Assembly: GCA_030726725.1 (NCBI GenBank)
Contig: JANRDC010000031.1
Span: 1 to 64,000 of the forward strand
Direction of reading: 5' to 3'
Length of the DNA: 64,000 bases
From: Flavobacteriaceae bacterium
GTDB taxonomy: Bacteria; Bacteroidota; Bacteroidia; Flavobacteriales; Flavobacteriaceae
Made by a program: the position numbers and the translations under genes. Under the pieces are notes generated by a model that worked only from the letters and a program-made list of their open reading frames with translations, was not told where the DNA came from and ran no database searches. Positions 9,559-19,082 of the stretch are shown here, in pieces. Positions within the stretch are counted from its first letter, which is position 1. Each line of letters starts with the position of its first letter.

Positions 9559-11442
9559 CTAGTACAACACCCTGAATCTGATGGTGTTGTCTATGTTTTT
9601 CAAGGCTTTGGCTACCTCTTTGTTGTACTCCTTATCCACCTCAGTAATCACATACCCCACCTCGTTATCTGTAGATAAAAATTGGCCGGTAATGTTGAGA
9701 TCAAATTTGGCCAATACCTCATTGATTTTGGCCATCACACCGGGTACATTGTGGTGGATATGCAATAGCCTGTGGGTGTTTTGTTGTTCAGGAAGTCTCA
9801 GGTTGGGGAAATTAACGGCATCAACGGTACTTCCTGAGTTGATGTAGTCCATGATTTTCTTAGGAACGAAGGAGGCGATATCTTTTTGCGCTTCTTCAGT
9901 GCTGCCACCGATATGGGGCGTTAAAATCACGTTGTCCAATCCGCGCAGTTCAGTCTCAAAAGATCCATTTCCTATGGGCTCCCAAGGGTAAACATCGACA
10001 GCTGCACCGCCTAGGTGTCCGCTTTTTAAGGCAGCTACTAAGGCTGGGATATCCACGACAAATCCACGTGCTAAATTGATAAACAGCGCCCCTTTTTTCA
10101 TGCGGCTAAATCGATCAGCATTGAATAGATTGGTATTTGCCTTGTTGTCGTCGACGTGCAGTGAAACCACATCTGCCAATGCCAAAAGTTCGTTCAGCGA
10201 ATTGCACTTGGTCGCATTTCCCAGGGCAAGCTGATCGTTGATGTCGTAAAAATACACCTGCATACCCATGGCTTCACAAAGCACCGATAACTGCTTACCG
10301 ATATTTCCGTAGCCGACAATACCGATCTTTTTACCGCGAACTTCAGTTGCGTGAGATGCTGTTTTATTCCACTGTCCGTTGTGGATTTCAGTTGATCTTG
10401 GAAAAATACGACGCATCAACATGATGATCTCTCCGATGGCCAATTCCACCACAGAGCGCGTATTGCTGTATGGAGCATTAAATACAACCACCCCTTTCTT
10501 TTTACAGGCCATCAAATCGATCTGGGTGGTACCAATACAAAAGGCGCCAACCACCATCAATTTATCAGCCGCATCCAGCACTTTTTGGGTTACCTGAGTT
10601 TTTGAACGGATACCCAAGACATGAACACCTTTTATTTTTTCAATCAACTGCTCCTCAGTTAAACTGGACGCCACTGTTTCTACGGTAAAACCATCCGTAG
10701 TCAGGTGTTCAAATGCTTGTGGATGTACGTTCTCTAGTAAAAGAACTTTAATTCTGTGCTTGGGAAATGAAATGTTTCGTGGCAAATCGTTGATGTATAA
10801 AAATTCGTCTAAGTTAGGTGTGATGTAGTCCGCATGAGCCATCGCTTTTTCCCGCTGTACATTCTCTGTATAAGCAAAAAACTTATCGGCAATTCCGGCC
10901 TCTCTCATCACGTAATCGCTGTACCCATCACCCACTACTTGAATTTCACCTCTGAGGTTTAAATTTTTTAAGCAGTCGATTTTTCCGTTGTGGGCAGACA
11001 ACACATTCATGCGGTCAAATCCTGTGATAAAGCCCTCCTCATCATAGGTGAAAGTATTGGCATAAACCTTTTCTGAGGGGATGTCGTAAGCGGCTACAAT
11101 GGGATCGATAAACTCCTTAAAGCCACAAGAAATGACATAAATATCTTCCGTATACTGGGTGAAAAATGATTTGTTCTCCACGATGGAGGGAGATACCTTA
11201 GCGGACAGTCGTTTGACCAACTCAGCCAAATCATTTTTGTGGGCTTTGAGCAACCTGATTCTGCGCTCCAAAGATTCTGTAAAAGAAATTTCTCCATCGA
11301 TACCCAAGTTGGTAATTTCCTTAATTTGCTCAATAATAGCCTCCTTTTCCGGATTGCCTTCCAAGGTAATTTCGGCCAAAACATCCAAAGCCTCCACCCT
11401 GGTTAAAGTGCTGTCAAAATCAAAAACGTAATTCTTGCCCAC
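9559..11442 (-). CDS. serA: SerB-SerA fusion: HAD phosphatase + D-3-phosphoglycerate dehydrogenase + ACT
   Basis: 627 aa; N-terminal FDFDSTLT and VVGDGYSD (SerB HAD motifs); C-terminal VGYGNIGKQL, NLARGFVVD, TPHIGGST (PGDH) and terminal ACT-like domain. Confidence 0.92.
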   Translation of the reverse strand: MGKNYVFDFDSTLTRVEALDVLAEITLEGNPEKEAIIEQIKEITNLGIDGEISFTESLERRIRLLKAHKNDLAELVKRLSAKVSPSIVENKSFFTQYTEDIYVISCGFKEFIDPIVAAYDIPSEKVYANTFTYDEEGFITGFDRMNVLSAHNGKIDCLKNLNLRGEIQVVGDGYSDYVMREAGIADKFFAYTENVQREKAMAHADYITPNLDEFLYINDLPRNISFPKHRIKVLLLENVHPQAFEHLTTDGFTVETVASSLTEEQLIEKIKGVHVLGIRSKTQVTQKVLDAADKLMVVGAFCIGTTQIDLMACKKKGVVVFNAPYSNTRSVVELAIGEIIMLMRRIFPRSTEIHNGQWNKTASHATEVRGKKIGIVGYGNIGKQLSVLCEAMGMQVYFYDINDQLALGNATKCNSLNELLALADVVSLHVDDNKANTNLFNADRFSRMKKGALFINLARGFVVDIPALVAALKSGHLGGAAVDVYPWEPIGNGSFETELRGLDNVILTPHIGGSTEEAQKDIASFVPKKIMDYINSGSTVDAVNFPNLRLPEQQNTHRLLHIHHNVPGVMAKINEVLAKFDLNITGQFLSTDNEVGYVITEVDKEYNKEVAKALKNIDNTIRFRVLY

Positions 11443-11462
11443 GGCATATGATATTTAAGGCA

Positions 11463-11470
11463 CAAAAGTA
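11463..11470 (-). promoter_or_regulatory. -7 element TACTTTTG upstream of the serB-serA fusion
   Basis: caaaagta on +, 21 nt upstream of start. Confidence 0.5.
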
Positions 11471-11532
11471 GGGAAATTTAACGCGATTAATCCGGTAGAA
11501 ATTGTGATAAATTTACAGGCAAATCGCCCCGT

Positions 11533-12132
11533 ATGAACCATACCCAAAAACTGATATTGGCCACCAACAACCGCAACAAAGTTGCAGAATTGAACCATCT
11601 TTTGGGAGATGCCTTCGAAATACTCACCCTAAAAGACATCGGATTTGACGAGGAAATTCAAGAAACAGGGGCTACACTCCACGAAAATGCACAAATCAAA
11701 TCCTCATTGATTTTTGACCGATATGGACTTCCCACTTTGTCTGATGACTCCGGCTTATTTGTGGCCGCATTAGATGGTGCACCCGGTGTGTTTTCAGCCC
11801 GATATGCCGGTCCAAATGCCAGTGATCAAGAAAACATTGATCTGCTGCTTCAATCCTTAAAAGGAAAAGAGCATAGGTCAGCTTCGTTTAAAACCGTTTT
11901 GTCCTTTCAGATCAATCGCACCCAACATTTCTTTGAAGGAGCGGTTCACGGTACCATTCTCGAAAGCCCACGCGGAACTTTTGGATTTGGTTACGACCCT
12001 GTTTTTATGCCTTTGGGGGGAGAAAGATCATTTGCCGAAATGGATAAAGAAGCTAAAAATCAATGGAGTCACCGAAGCATAGCTTTGAGCGATTTTATTC
12101 AATGGTTTAAAAACCAGCACTTTAAGTATTAA
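11533..12132 (+). CDS. rdgB: Non-canonical purine NTP pyrophosphatase (RdgB/HAM1)
   Basis: LILATNNRNKVAEL, LSDDSGL, GAPGVFSARYAG, FGYDPVF. Confidence 0.96.
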   Translation: MNHTQKLILATNNRNKVAELNHLLGDAFEILTLKDIGFDEEIQETGATLHENAQIKSSLIFDRYGLPTLSDDSGLFVAALDGAPGVFSARYAGPNASDQENIDLLLQSLKGKEHRSASFKTVLSFQINRTQHFFEGAVHGTILESPRGTFGFGYDPVFMPLGGERSFAEMDKEAKNQWSHRSIALSDFIQWFKNQHFKY

Positions 12133-12165
12133 ATTTAGTGTTAGGTTTGTTCGTATTTTAATGCC

Positions 12166-12173
12166 TACCTTTG
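12166..12173 (+). promoter_or_regulatory. -7 element TACCTTTG upstream of DEAD-box helicase
   Basis: Match to TAnnTTTG with upstream TTTG at 12146-12149; about 100 nt before ATG 12275. Confidence 0.5.
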
Positions 12174-12227
12174 CGCCATTATTAACGCCGCTGGTATAGC
12201 ATGTGTTGCGCTGAGTGTCCTTCAATG

Positions 12228-12265
12228 GTTTATCGCTCTATGCAACAGACATATTTGCGATAAAC
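12228..12265 (+). promoter_or_regulatory. 5'UTR stem-loop preceding DEAD-box helicase start codon
   Basis: gtttatcgc (12228-12236) pairs perfectly with gcgataaac (12257-12265); inner tatg/cata pairing; ends 9 nt before ATG. Confidence 0.55.
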
Positions 12266-12274
12266 TACAAAACC

Positions 12275-14071
12275 ATGTCAACATTTGACACATTGGGATT
12301 GGATGCTCCCTTGCTTCAAGCCATCCAAGATTTAGGATTTACAAAACCTTCTGAAGTTCAAGAAAAAGCCATTCCGATCCTATTGGGTGAGGAGACTGAC
12401 TTAGTCGCATTGGCCCAAACCGGAACAGGAAAAACAGCTGCATTTGGCTTTCCGCTGATCCAAAAAATTGACCCTTCAAGAAAACACACCCAAGGACTTA
12501 TTCTTTCTCCAACCCGGGAATTGTGTTTGCAGATCACCAACGAGATTAAATTGTATGCCAAATACATCCCAGGACTACACACAGTAGCTATTTACGGGGG
12601 TGCCAGCATTACCGAACAGGCCAGCCAAATCAAAAGAGGAGCGCAAATTGTGGTCGCTACCCCAGGCAGGATGAAGGACATGATCAATCGCGGGCTGATC
12701 AACATCACCCAAATTGATTACTGCATCCTAGATGAGGCAGATGAGATGCTCAACATGGGCTTCTACGAGGACATTCAAGATATTTTGTCCAACACCCCTA
12801 AAGAAAAAAGAACCTGGTTGTTTTCTGCGACCATGCCTAAGGAGGTTTCTGTAATCGCCAAAAAATTCATGAACCAACCCGTTGAAATCACGGTAGGTTC
12901 AAAAAACTCTGGTGCGAGCACGATTGTTCATGAATACTATGTGGCTGGAAGCAGAGATCGCTACCAAGCGCTAAAAAGATTGGCCGATGCCCACCCTGAT
13001 ATTTTTTCTGTAGTTTTTTGTCGCACCAAACGCGACTGCCAAAAAGTAGCTGAAAACCTGATTGAAGATGGGTACAACGCAGCTGCACTACACGGGGATT
13101 TAAGCCAAAACCAAAGAGATTTGGTGATGAGTTCATTTAGAAAAAAACAGATTCAAATGTTGGTGGCCACCGATGTAGCCGCACGTGGAATTGATGTAGA
13201 CGATATTACTCACGTGATCAACTACCAACTTCCAGACGAAATAGAAACCTACACCCACCGTTCTGGAAGAACCGGAAGGGCTGGAAAAGAGGGGGTTTCT
13301 ATGGTGATTGTCACCCGTTCAGAACTGCGCAAAATCAGTCACATCGAAAAAATCATCCAACAAAAATTCACGCTCAAAAACATTCCTACAGGAATGGAAA
13401 TATGTGAAATACAGTTGTTTGCCTTGGCCAATAGGATCAAAAACACCGAGATCAACCACGATGTCGATGAATACTTACCCAAAATCAACGAAGTTTTAGA
13501 CGGACTGACCAAGGAAGAATTGATCAAAAAAATTGTTTCCGTGGAGTTTGGTCGTTTTTACAACTACTACAACAAAACAAGAGACCTCAACACTTCAGAA
13601 CCTTCCGATAGAGGGGAAAGATCAGAGCGCTCTGAAAACTTCAGCAGCGGAAATCAAGACAGTGTTCGCTACTTTATCAATGTCGGTTCAAGAGATGGAT
13701 TTAACTGGGGAACACTGAAAGACTTTATACGAGATACCGTTGGGTTGGGCAAAGACGACATATACAAGGTCGATGTTAAAGACAGTTTTGCCTTCTTTAA
13801 CTCAGACACCAATACCAAAGACATTATTTTGGAGACCTTCAACGAATTTAAAGTAGATGGACGTTTTATCAACGTTGAAGTATCTACAGAAGGTCCCGGT
13901 AGTTTTAAAGGAAAACCCAAAGGGAAAAGAGACTTTGATCGTCCAGGGTTTAAAAAATCTAAACCTTCTTTTGACAAGGGCGGATTTGCCGGAAAGGGTG
14001 GATTTGACAAGAAAAAGAAATTTGAATTTGATCCAGCCAAAAAAAGCAAAAGAAGACAGGGGTTTGGTTAA
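12275..14071 (+). CDS. DEAD/DEAH-box RNA helicase (CsdA/DeaD-like)
   Basis: AQTGTGKTAAFG, PTRELCLQI, LDEADEMLNMGF, SATMP, HRSGRTGRAG; C-terminal RNA-binding-like domain and basic Gly/Lys-rich tail. Confidence 0.95.
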   Translation: MSTFDTLGLDAPLLQAIQDLGFTKPSEVQEKAIPILLGEETDLVALAQTGTGKTAAFGFPLIQKIDPSRKHTQGLILSPTRELCLQITNEIKLYAKYIPGLHTVAIYGGASITEQASQIKRGAQIVVATPGRMKDMINRGLINITQIDYCILDEADEMLNMGFYEDIQDILSNTPKEKRTWLFSATMPKEVSVIAKKFMNQPVEITVGSKNSGASTIVHEYYVAGSRDRYQALKRLADAHPDIFSVVFCRTKRDCQKVAENLIEDGYNAAALHGDLSQNQRDLVMSSFRKKQIQMLVATDVAARGIDVDDITHVINYQLPDEIETYTHRSGRTGRAGKEGVSMVIVTRSELRKISHIEKIIQQKFTLKNIPTGMEICEIQLFALANRIKNTEINHDVDEYLPKINEVLDGLTKEELIKKIVSVEFGRFYNYYNKTRDLNTSEPSDRGERSERSENFSSGNQDSVRYFINVGSRDGFNWGTLKDFIRDTVGLGKDDIYKVDVKDSFAFFNSDTNTKDIILETFNEFKVDGRFINVEVSTEGPGSFKGKPKGKRDFDRPGFKKSKPSFDKGGFAGKGGFDKKKKFEFDPAKKSKRRQGFG

Positions 14072-14090
14072 AATGAATCTAAAAAAATAA

Positions 14091-14118
14091 GCACTGGGTG
14101 ATTTTTAAAGCCCAGTGC
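14091..14118 (+). terminator. Candidate terminator downstream of helicase gene
   Basis: gcactggg-N12-cccagtgc stem; weak T tract afterwards. Confidence 0.45.
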
Positions 14119-14144
14119 CTATCTTTAGGGCCTAAATCAACTTG

Positions 14145-14909
14145 ATGAGGTCTTGTTTTACCCTTTGCCTGCTATTCATTTCCACTGTAATGCTTTGGGG
14201 ACAAGATCTGCCCATGACCGTTAAGGCTCAGGTGATCAACGCCCAAAACAAGGAGTCTATGTCCGCGGTGCACGTGATCAACCTCACCCAAATCAAAGGA
14301 ACCATCACAGACCAAGAGGGGCGCTTTACCCTCAACGCACAGGCCAATGATACTTTATACCTCTCCTATTTAGGTTTTAAACCACTTAAGGTCCGGGTTA
14401 CCTCAGACATGTTCCGCTTTGACAATACGATCGAGCTGACTGAACTTGCTTATGCTTTAGAGGAAGTAGTGCTCAAACCCTATCAACTTACTGGTTATCT
14501 AGAAATTGACGTGCGAAGGCTTCCTGTAGAAGACGCTTTTCAATACAGCATTTCAGGCCTATCCGTGGGTTATGAAGCAGGGTCCAGAAAACCAAATGCC
14601 GCATCTAAGGTTCTGGGAGCCATACTCAATCCTGCAGATTTACTGAGGAATATATTTGGCAAACAGCCCCGTAAAATGCGTCAGCTTCAACAGATGAAGC
14701 AAGACGATGCCATCAATGATTTACTGGCTTCAAAATTTGACCGACTCACCCTACAAGAACTGCTCGGGCTGGAGAAAGTGGATATTGAAGACATATTGAC
14801 CAACTGCAACTATTCAAAATCATTTATTGCTACCGCTAATGACCTTCAGATTTTAGATGCCATCAGCGAATGTTATGAATCCTATAGAGTACTCAACAGA
14901 AAACAATAA
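14145..14909 (+). CDS. Carboxypeptidase-like regulatory domain protein, secreted
   Basis: Signal peptide; VINAQNKESMSAVHVINLTQIKGTITDQEGRFTLNAQANDTLYLSYLGFKPLKV matches the CarboxypepD_reg-like/TonB-N-terminal beta-domain pattern. Confidence 0.75.
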   Translation: MRSCFTLCLLFISTVMLWGQDLPMTVKAQVINAQNKESMSAVHVINLTQIKGTITDQEGRFTLNAQANDTLYLSYLGFKPLKVRVTSDMFRFDNTIELTELAYALEEVVLKPYQLTGYLEIDVRRLPVEDAFQYSISGLSVGYEAGSRKPNAASKVLGAILNPADLLRNIFGKQPRKMRQLQQMKQDDAINDLLASKFDRLTLQELLGLEKVDIEDILTNCNYSKSFIATANDLQILDAISECYESYRVLNRKQ

Positions 14910-14913
14910 CACC

Positions 14914-16548
14914 ATGAAACACTTTTTTCTGCTATTGACCACTGGATTGATTTTATTCAGTTGTCAACCCAAACCACAAGAAAACGAAACCACTACACAC
15001 CCCTTTGACTGGGAAGCGGCTACTGTTTACTTTATGTTGACCGATCGATTTAACAATGGAGATCCCACAAACGACCTTAATTTCTCCAGAGATCGCGAAA
15101 CAGCCGTGCTACGTGGCTTTGAAGGCGGGGATCTTCAGGGAATCATCCAAAAAATCGAATCTGGATATTTTGACCAGTTAGGGGTGAATGCACTTTGGTT
15201 TACCCCAGTGGTCGAGCAAATTCACGGGGCTACGGATGAGGGTACTGGACTAACCTACGGATACCACGGTTATTGGGCCAAGGATTGGACAACCATCGAT
15301 CCCAACTTCGGAACCATGGAAGACCTAAAGAACTTGGTGGAAATAGCGCACAAACACCAAATCAGAGTGGTTCTTGACGCAGTACTCAACCACACAGGCC
15401 CTGTTACCGAGCAAGATGCTGCCTGGCCGAGTGATTGGGTACGCTTAAGTCCCGTCTGTGATTTTAAAAATTACACCGGAACGACAGCGTGTACGCTTGT
15501 GGCCAATCTACCGGACATCATTACCGAGTCAGATGAACCAGTCATGCTTCCTGCCTCATTAGTTGAAAAATGGACTGCAGAAGGTAGACTTTCTCAAGAA
15601 ATTGAAGAACTAGAAGCCTTTTTTAAACGCACTGGATACGCGAGAAGTCCCAAGGCTTACATTGTAAAATGGCTGACAGACTACGTATTTGAACTGGGTA
15701 TCGATGGATTTAGGGTAGACACCGCCAAGCACGCTTCTGAAGACGCTTGGACCATGTTGTACGAACAATCATCATGGGCGCTCAGCCAGTGGAGGGCAGC
15801 TCATCCCGAGCAGACACTCGGTGAAACCCCCTTCTACATGGTGGGCGAAGTATACGGATACCATCCAGCAGGAGGAACAGCTTATTCCTTTGGGGATCGT
15901 GAAGTGGACTATTACCAATACGGATTTAATGCCATGATCCACTTTGGCTTTAAACACGAAGCAAAAAAGGGTTACGAGGCGCTCTTCTCAGCACAGAATC
16001 AATACCTGCAAACCACCCATCAAGGCAAAGGATTGTTGAACTATATCGACTCCCATGACGATGGTGATGCCTTTGACAAAGACCGCACCCAAGGAAAAAA
16101 AGCGGCCAATGTGCTTTTGCTTGCTCCAGGAGGAGCCCAAATATACTATGGGGATGAGGTCAACAGACCCCTAACTTTTACAGGAGCCGTGGGTGATGCT
16201 CACCTGAGAACACCTATGAATTGGGATGTATTAAACGATTCTTTAGTGGCAGAAAATCTGGCGCACTGGCAAAAACTAGGACAATTCAGACGCGCTCACC
16301 TCAGCATTGGAAAAGGAGTGCATCAAATGATTCAAGAAGCGCCTTATACTTTTTCCAGAATCTATCAGGAGGATCGGGTGGTCGTTGGTTTAGAGCAACC
16401 CACAGGTGCCAAAAGAATCCCAGTCCAATCGATTTGGGCGGATGGCATCACCGTGACCGATCAATACTCGGGTATTGCTGCAAAGGTCAAGGGTGGATTT
16501 TTGGAGATAAACACGCCATTTGACACGGTTCTTTTGCAAGAAAACTAG
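14914..16548 (+). CDS. GH13 alpha-amylase family lipoprotein
   Basis: Lipobox LILFSCQ; GH13 motifs VVLDAVLNHTG, GIDGFRVDTAKH, MVGEVYG, YIDSHDDGD. Confidence 0.92.
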   Translation: MKHFFLLLTTGLILFSCQPKPQENETTTHPFDWEAATVYFMLTDRFNNGDPTNDLNFSRDRETAVLRGFEGGDLQGIIQKIESGYFDQLGVNALWFTPVVEQIHGATDEGTGLTYGYHGYWAKDWTTIDPNFGTMEDLKNLVEIAHKHQIRVVLDAVLNHTGPVTEQDAAWPSDWVRLSPVCDFKNYTGTTACTLVANLPDIITESDEPVMLPASLVEKWTAEGRLSQEIEELEAFFKRTGYARSPKAYIVKWLTDYVFELGIDGFRVDTAKHASEDAWTMLYEQSSWALSQWRAAHPEQTLGETPFYMVGEVYGYHPAGGTAYSFGDREVDYYQYGFNAMIHFGFKHEAKKGYEALFSAQNQYLQTTHQGKGLLNYIDSHDDGDAFDKDRTQGKKAANVLLLAPGGAQIYYGDEVNRPLTFTGAVGDAHLRTPMNWDVLNDSLVAENLAHWQKLGQFRRAHLSIGKGVHQMIQEAPYTFSRIYQEDRVVVGLEQPTGAKRIPVQSIWADGITVTDQYSGIAAKVKGGFLEINTPFDTVLLQEN

Positions 16549-16582
16549 GGCCGACCTAGCTATTTGACTCATCTCAAATGAC

Positions 16583-16590
16583 TATATTTG
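16583..16590 (+). promoter_or_regulatory. -7 element TATATTTG upstream of purB
   Basis: TAnnTTTG with TTTG at 16563-16566; 18 nt before ATG. Confidence 0.55.
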
Positions 16591-16608
16591 CCCTTTAATT
16601 CTAAGACC

Positions 16609-17952
16609 ATGTCTACAACTGCCCTCAATGCCATTTCACCTGTGGATGGCAGATATGCCAATAAAACCAAGGCACTATCCCCCTATTTTTCAGAACGCGC
16701 TTTGATTCAATATCGCGTGCGTATTGAAGTAGAGTACTTTATTGCGCTTTGTGAGTTTGGCCTGCCGCAGTTGGCTTCTTTTCCTTCCTCTGGATTTACC
16801 CTATTGCGCACCCTGTACACTCAATTTACCGATGAGCATGCCTTGGAAGTAAAGCGAATTGAACAAGTGACCAACCACGACGTAAAGGCAGTAGAATATT
16901 TGATCAAACAGTTTTTTGATCAACAAGGTTGGGAGGAGTACAAAGAGTTTATCCATTTTGGCTTGACCTCTCAAGACATCAACAACACCGCCATTCCATT
17001 GTCGATAAAAGAAGCGTGGAATCAGGTGTACGCCCCGGCGATTAACGAGCTGATCCAGCAACTTTCAGCACTGGCTGAGCAGTGGAAAGACGTACCTATG
17101 TTGGCGCGCACCCATGGACAACCTGCATCCCCTACCCGTCTGGGCAAGGAAATTCAAGTATTTGTAGCCCGATTGAATCAACAGATGTCCCAACTATCGC
17201 ATGTACCTCATGCAGCTAAGTTTGGGGGGGCCACAGGAAACTACAACGCGCATCATGTCGCTTACCCCGATATGGATTGGAAGGCCTTCGGCACTGATTT
17301 TGTAGAACGTGTCTTGGGATTGCATCATTCCTTTCCAACCACCCAAATTGAACACTACGATCACTTGGCTGCGTTATTGGATGGTATGAGAAGAATCCAC
17401 ACCATTTTGATTGATTTAGATCGAGACATTTGGTCGTACATCTCTATGGATTATTTTAAGCAACAGATCAAAGCTGGTGAGATCGGTTCATCGGCTATGC
17501 CCCACAAAGTGAATCCTATTGATTTTGAAAACGCAGAGGGAAACTTTGGTGTGGCCAATGCTTTGCTTTCATTCATGTCTGAAAAACTACCTATATCTAG
17601 ACTACAGCGCGATTTAACAGACAGCACAGTATTGCGCAATATTGGAACTCCTTGGGCACACGGATTAATCGGTATTCAATCCACCGCCAAAGGTTTGGGT
17701 AAATTAGTGCTTCATCCAGAAAAAATCAATCAAGATTTAGAGGATAATTGGGCGGTAGTTGCCGAGGCGATACAAACCATTCTCAGAAGAGAGGGATATC
17801 CAAATCCGTATGAGGCATTAAAAGGCCTCACCAGAACCCATGAAAAGATAAACGCCCACTCCATGCGCCAATTTATTGATGGGCTTGAAGTGGACGAATC
17901 AGTTAAAGAAAGTTTGAGGCTGATCACCCCCCAAAACTACACGGGGATTTAA
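16609..17952 (+). CDS. purB: Adenylosuccinate lyase
   Basis: MSTTALNAISPVDGRYANKT; GSSAMPHKVNPIDFENAEGN signature. Confidence 0.97.
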   Translation: MSTTALNAISPVDGRYANKTKALSPYFSERALIQYRVRIEVEYFIALCEFGLPQLASFPSSGFTLLRTLYTQFTDEHALEVKRIEQVTNHDVKAVEYLIKQFFDQQGWEEYKEFIHFGLTSQDINNTAIPLSIKEAWNQVYAPAINELIQQLSALAEQWKDVPMLARTHGQPASPTRLGKEIQVFVARLNQQMSQLSHVPHAAKFGGATGNYNAHHVAYPDMDWKAFGTDFVERVLGLHHSFPTTQIEHYDHLAALLDGMRRIHTILIDLDRDIWSYISMDYFKQQIKAGEIGSSAMPHKVNPIDFENAEGNFGVANALLSFMSEKLPISRLQRDLTDSTVLRNIGTPWAHGLIGIQSTAKGLGKLVLHPEKINQDLEDNWAVVAEAIQTILRREGYPNPYEALKGLTRTHEKINAHSMRQFIDGLEVDESVKESLRLITPQNYTGI

Positions 17953-18524
17953 GACTTTTTTGTTAAAGTGTCTGTCACTTGATTGGAAGCGGGCAATACT
18001 TCCTTTTCTTGAAGCATCATCATCAGTGGCTTAAGCGCCTCCATGTCAGGCTGAGCTTGATTCATAGACGACAAAAATGGCATCAAGTATTTGGGATGCA
18101 TGTTGTCTCCCATAATTCGGGCCATGACCAACAGGCTGTCGCGTTTTCCCATAACGACAAACTCATCAACAGCATCTTCTGTACCTTTGAACAGCACGCG
18201 GCCTTGTCCCCAGGGCATTTGCACTTTCATCAAGGTCTCATAATTGGGATCGTTAAGCGCTGACTCGGCCTGTTCAATACCTTTAGATATATCAGTAGTC
18301 AAGCTATCGACTTGCTGCCAGACAAAATGAACTTTTTCCAAACTATTTACCGCTGCTCTTTGTTCCTCGTTCAAACTGTCTTGAGCGATACCCAATAGAC
18401 TAGCGGGCAGTACCAGACTGTTGAATGTGGGATCTTCTTGTTTTTCAGCAAAAAATTCTTGAATGGGACTTGGCTGACAGGCGGCAAATACCAAGACAAT
18501 CAGCAAAATAAATATCTTCTTCAT
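17949..18524 (-). CDS. Putative lipoprotein, possibly DUF4252-related
   Basis: 191 aa with lipobox VFAACQ; last gene of the sigma factor cluster; stop overlaps purB stop by 4 nt. Confidence 0.6.
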   Translation of the reverse strand: MKKIFILLIVLVFAACQPSPIQEFFAEKQEDPTFNSLVLPASLLGIAQDSLNEEQRAAVNSLEKVHFVWQQVDSLTTDISKGIEQAESALNDPNYETLMKVQMPWGQGRVLFKGTEDAVDEFVVMGKRDSLLVMARIMGDNMHPKYLMPFLSSMNQAQPDMEALKPLMMMLQEKEVLPASNQVTDTLTKKS

Positions 18525-18527
18525 GAC

Positions 18528-19076
18528 TTATTTTTTCGAAACGCGGTTCAGTTCTTGAGGCAAATTCATTTTAGCAATCAATCCGCTAATTTTGTTCAAA
18601 TCGATATCGCCTACAATGGTGAGCAGTACATTTTCAACTTTTCTTCCGTTGATTTGACCCTGACCTGACCATTGATCTACAAACATCAAAAGTTCTTTCA
18701 CCTTGTCGTCTGTGGCTCCTGGACGAATATAAAACCGCACGTGCCCTTCCTTATCTCTAGCGCGCATCAACTCCGTCAATTTATTTTGCGCCACATATTT
18801 AGTGACCATTTGTTCCATTTGTACGGTTACCTGCTTGTCTGATGTGGTGAAAACCTTGAGGCTTTGAATATTCTTGGCCATCTCCACAAACTGTTTAGCC
18901 TCTGGTTCAGTATCCAACGCAGCCTCAAATTTGCTGAGCATCATAAACATGCTCTTGTTGACCACAACGCTGCTCACGGCGTCATTGTTTTCCAAGGCGT
19001 CAAAAATCGACTGTGCCTGGGTGGCCCATAGACTAAAAGCTAAGGCACAGGTGAATAATACAGATTTCATCTTCAT
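18528..19076 (-). CDS. DUF4252 domain-containing secreted protein
   Basis: 182 aa, signal peptide; DUF4252-like sequence downstream of ECF sigma factor. Confidence 0.75.
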   Translation of the reverse strand: MKMKSVLFTCALAFSLWATQAQSIFDALENNDAVSSVVVNKSMFMMLSKFEAALDTEPEAKQFVEMAKNIQSLKVFTTSDKQVTVQMEQMVTKYVAQNKLTELMRARDKEGHVRFYIRPGATDDKVKELLMFVDQWSGQGQINGRKVENVLLTIVGDIDLNKISGLIAKMNLPQELNRVSKK

Positions 19077-19082
19077 AGTTAT

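Noticed and set aside
13669-14049. 126-aa antisense ORF in the DEAD-box helicase gene
   Set aside because: Mirror of a Gly/Lys/Phe-rich repetitive tail; no start context or homology
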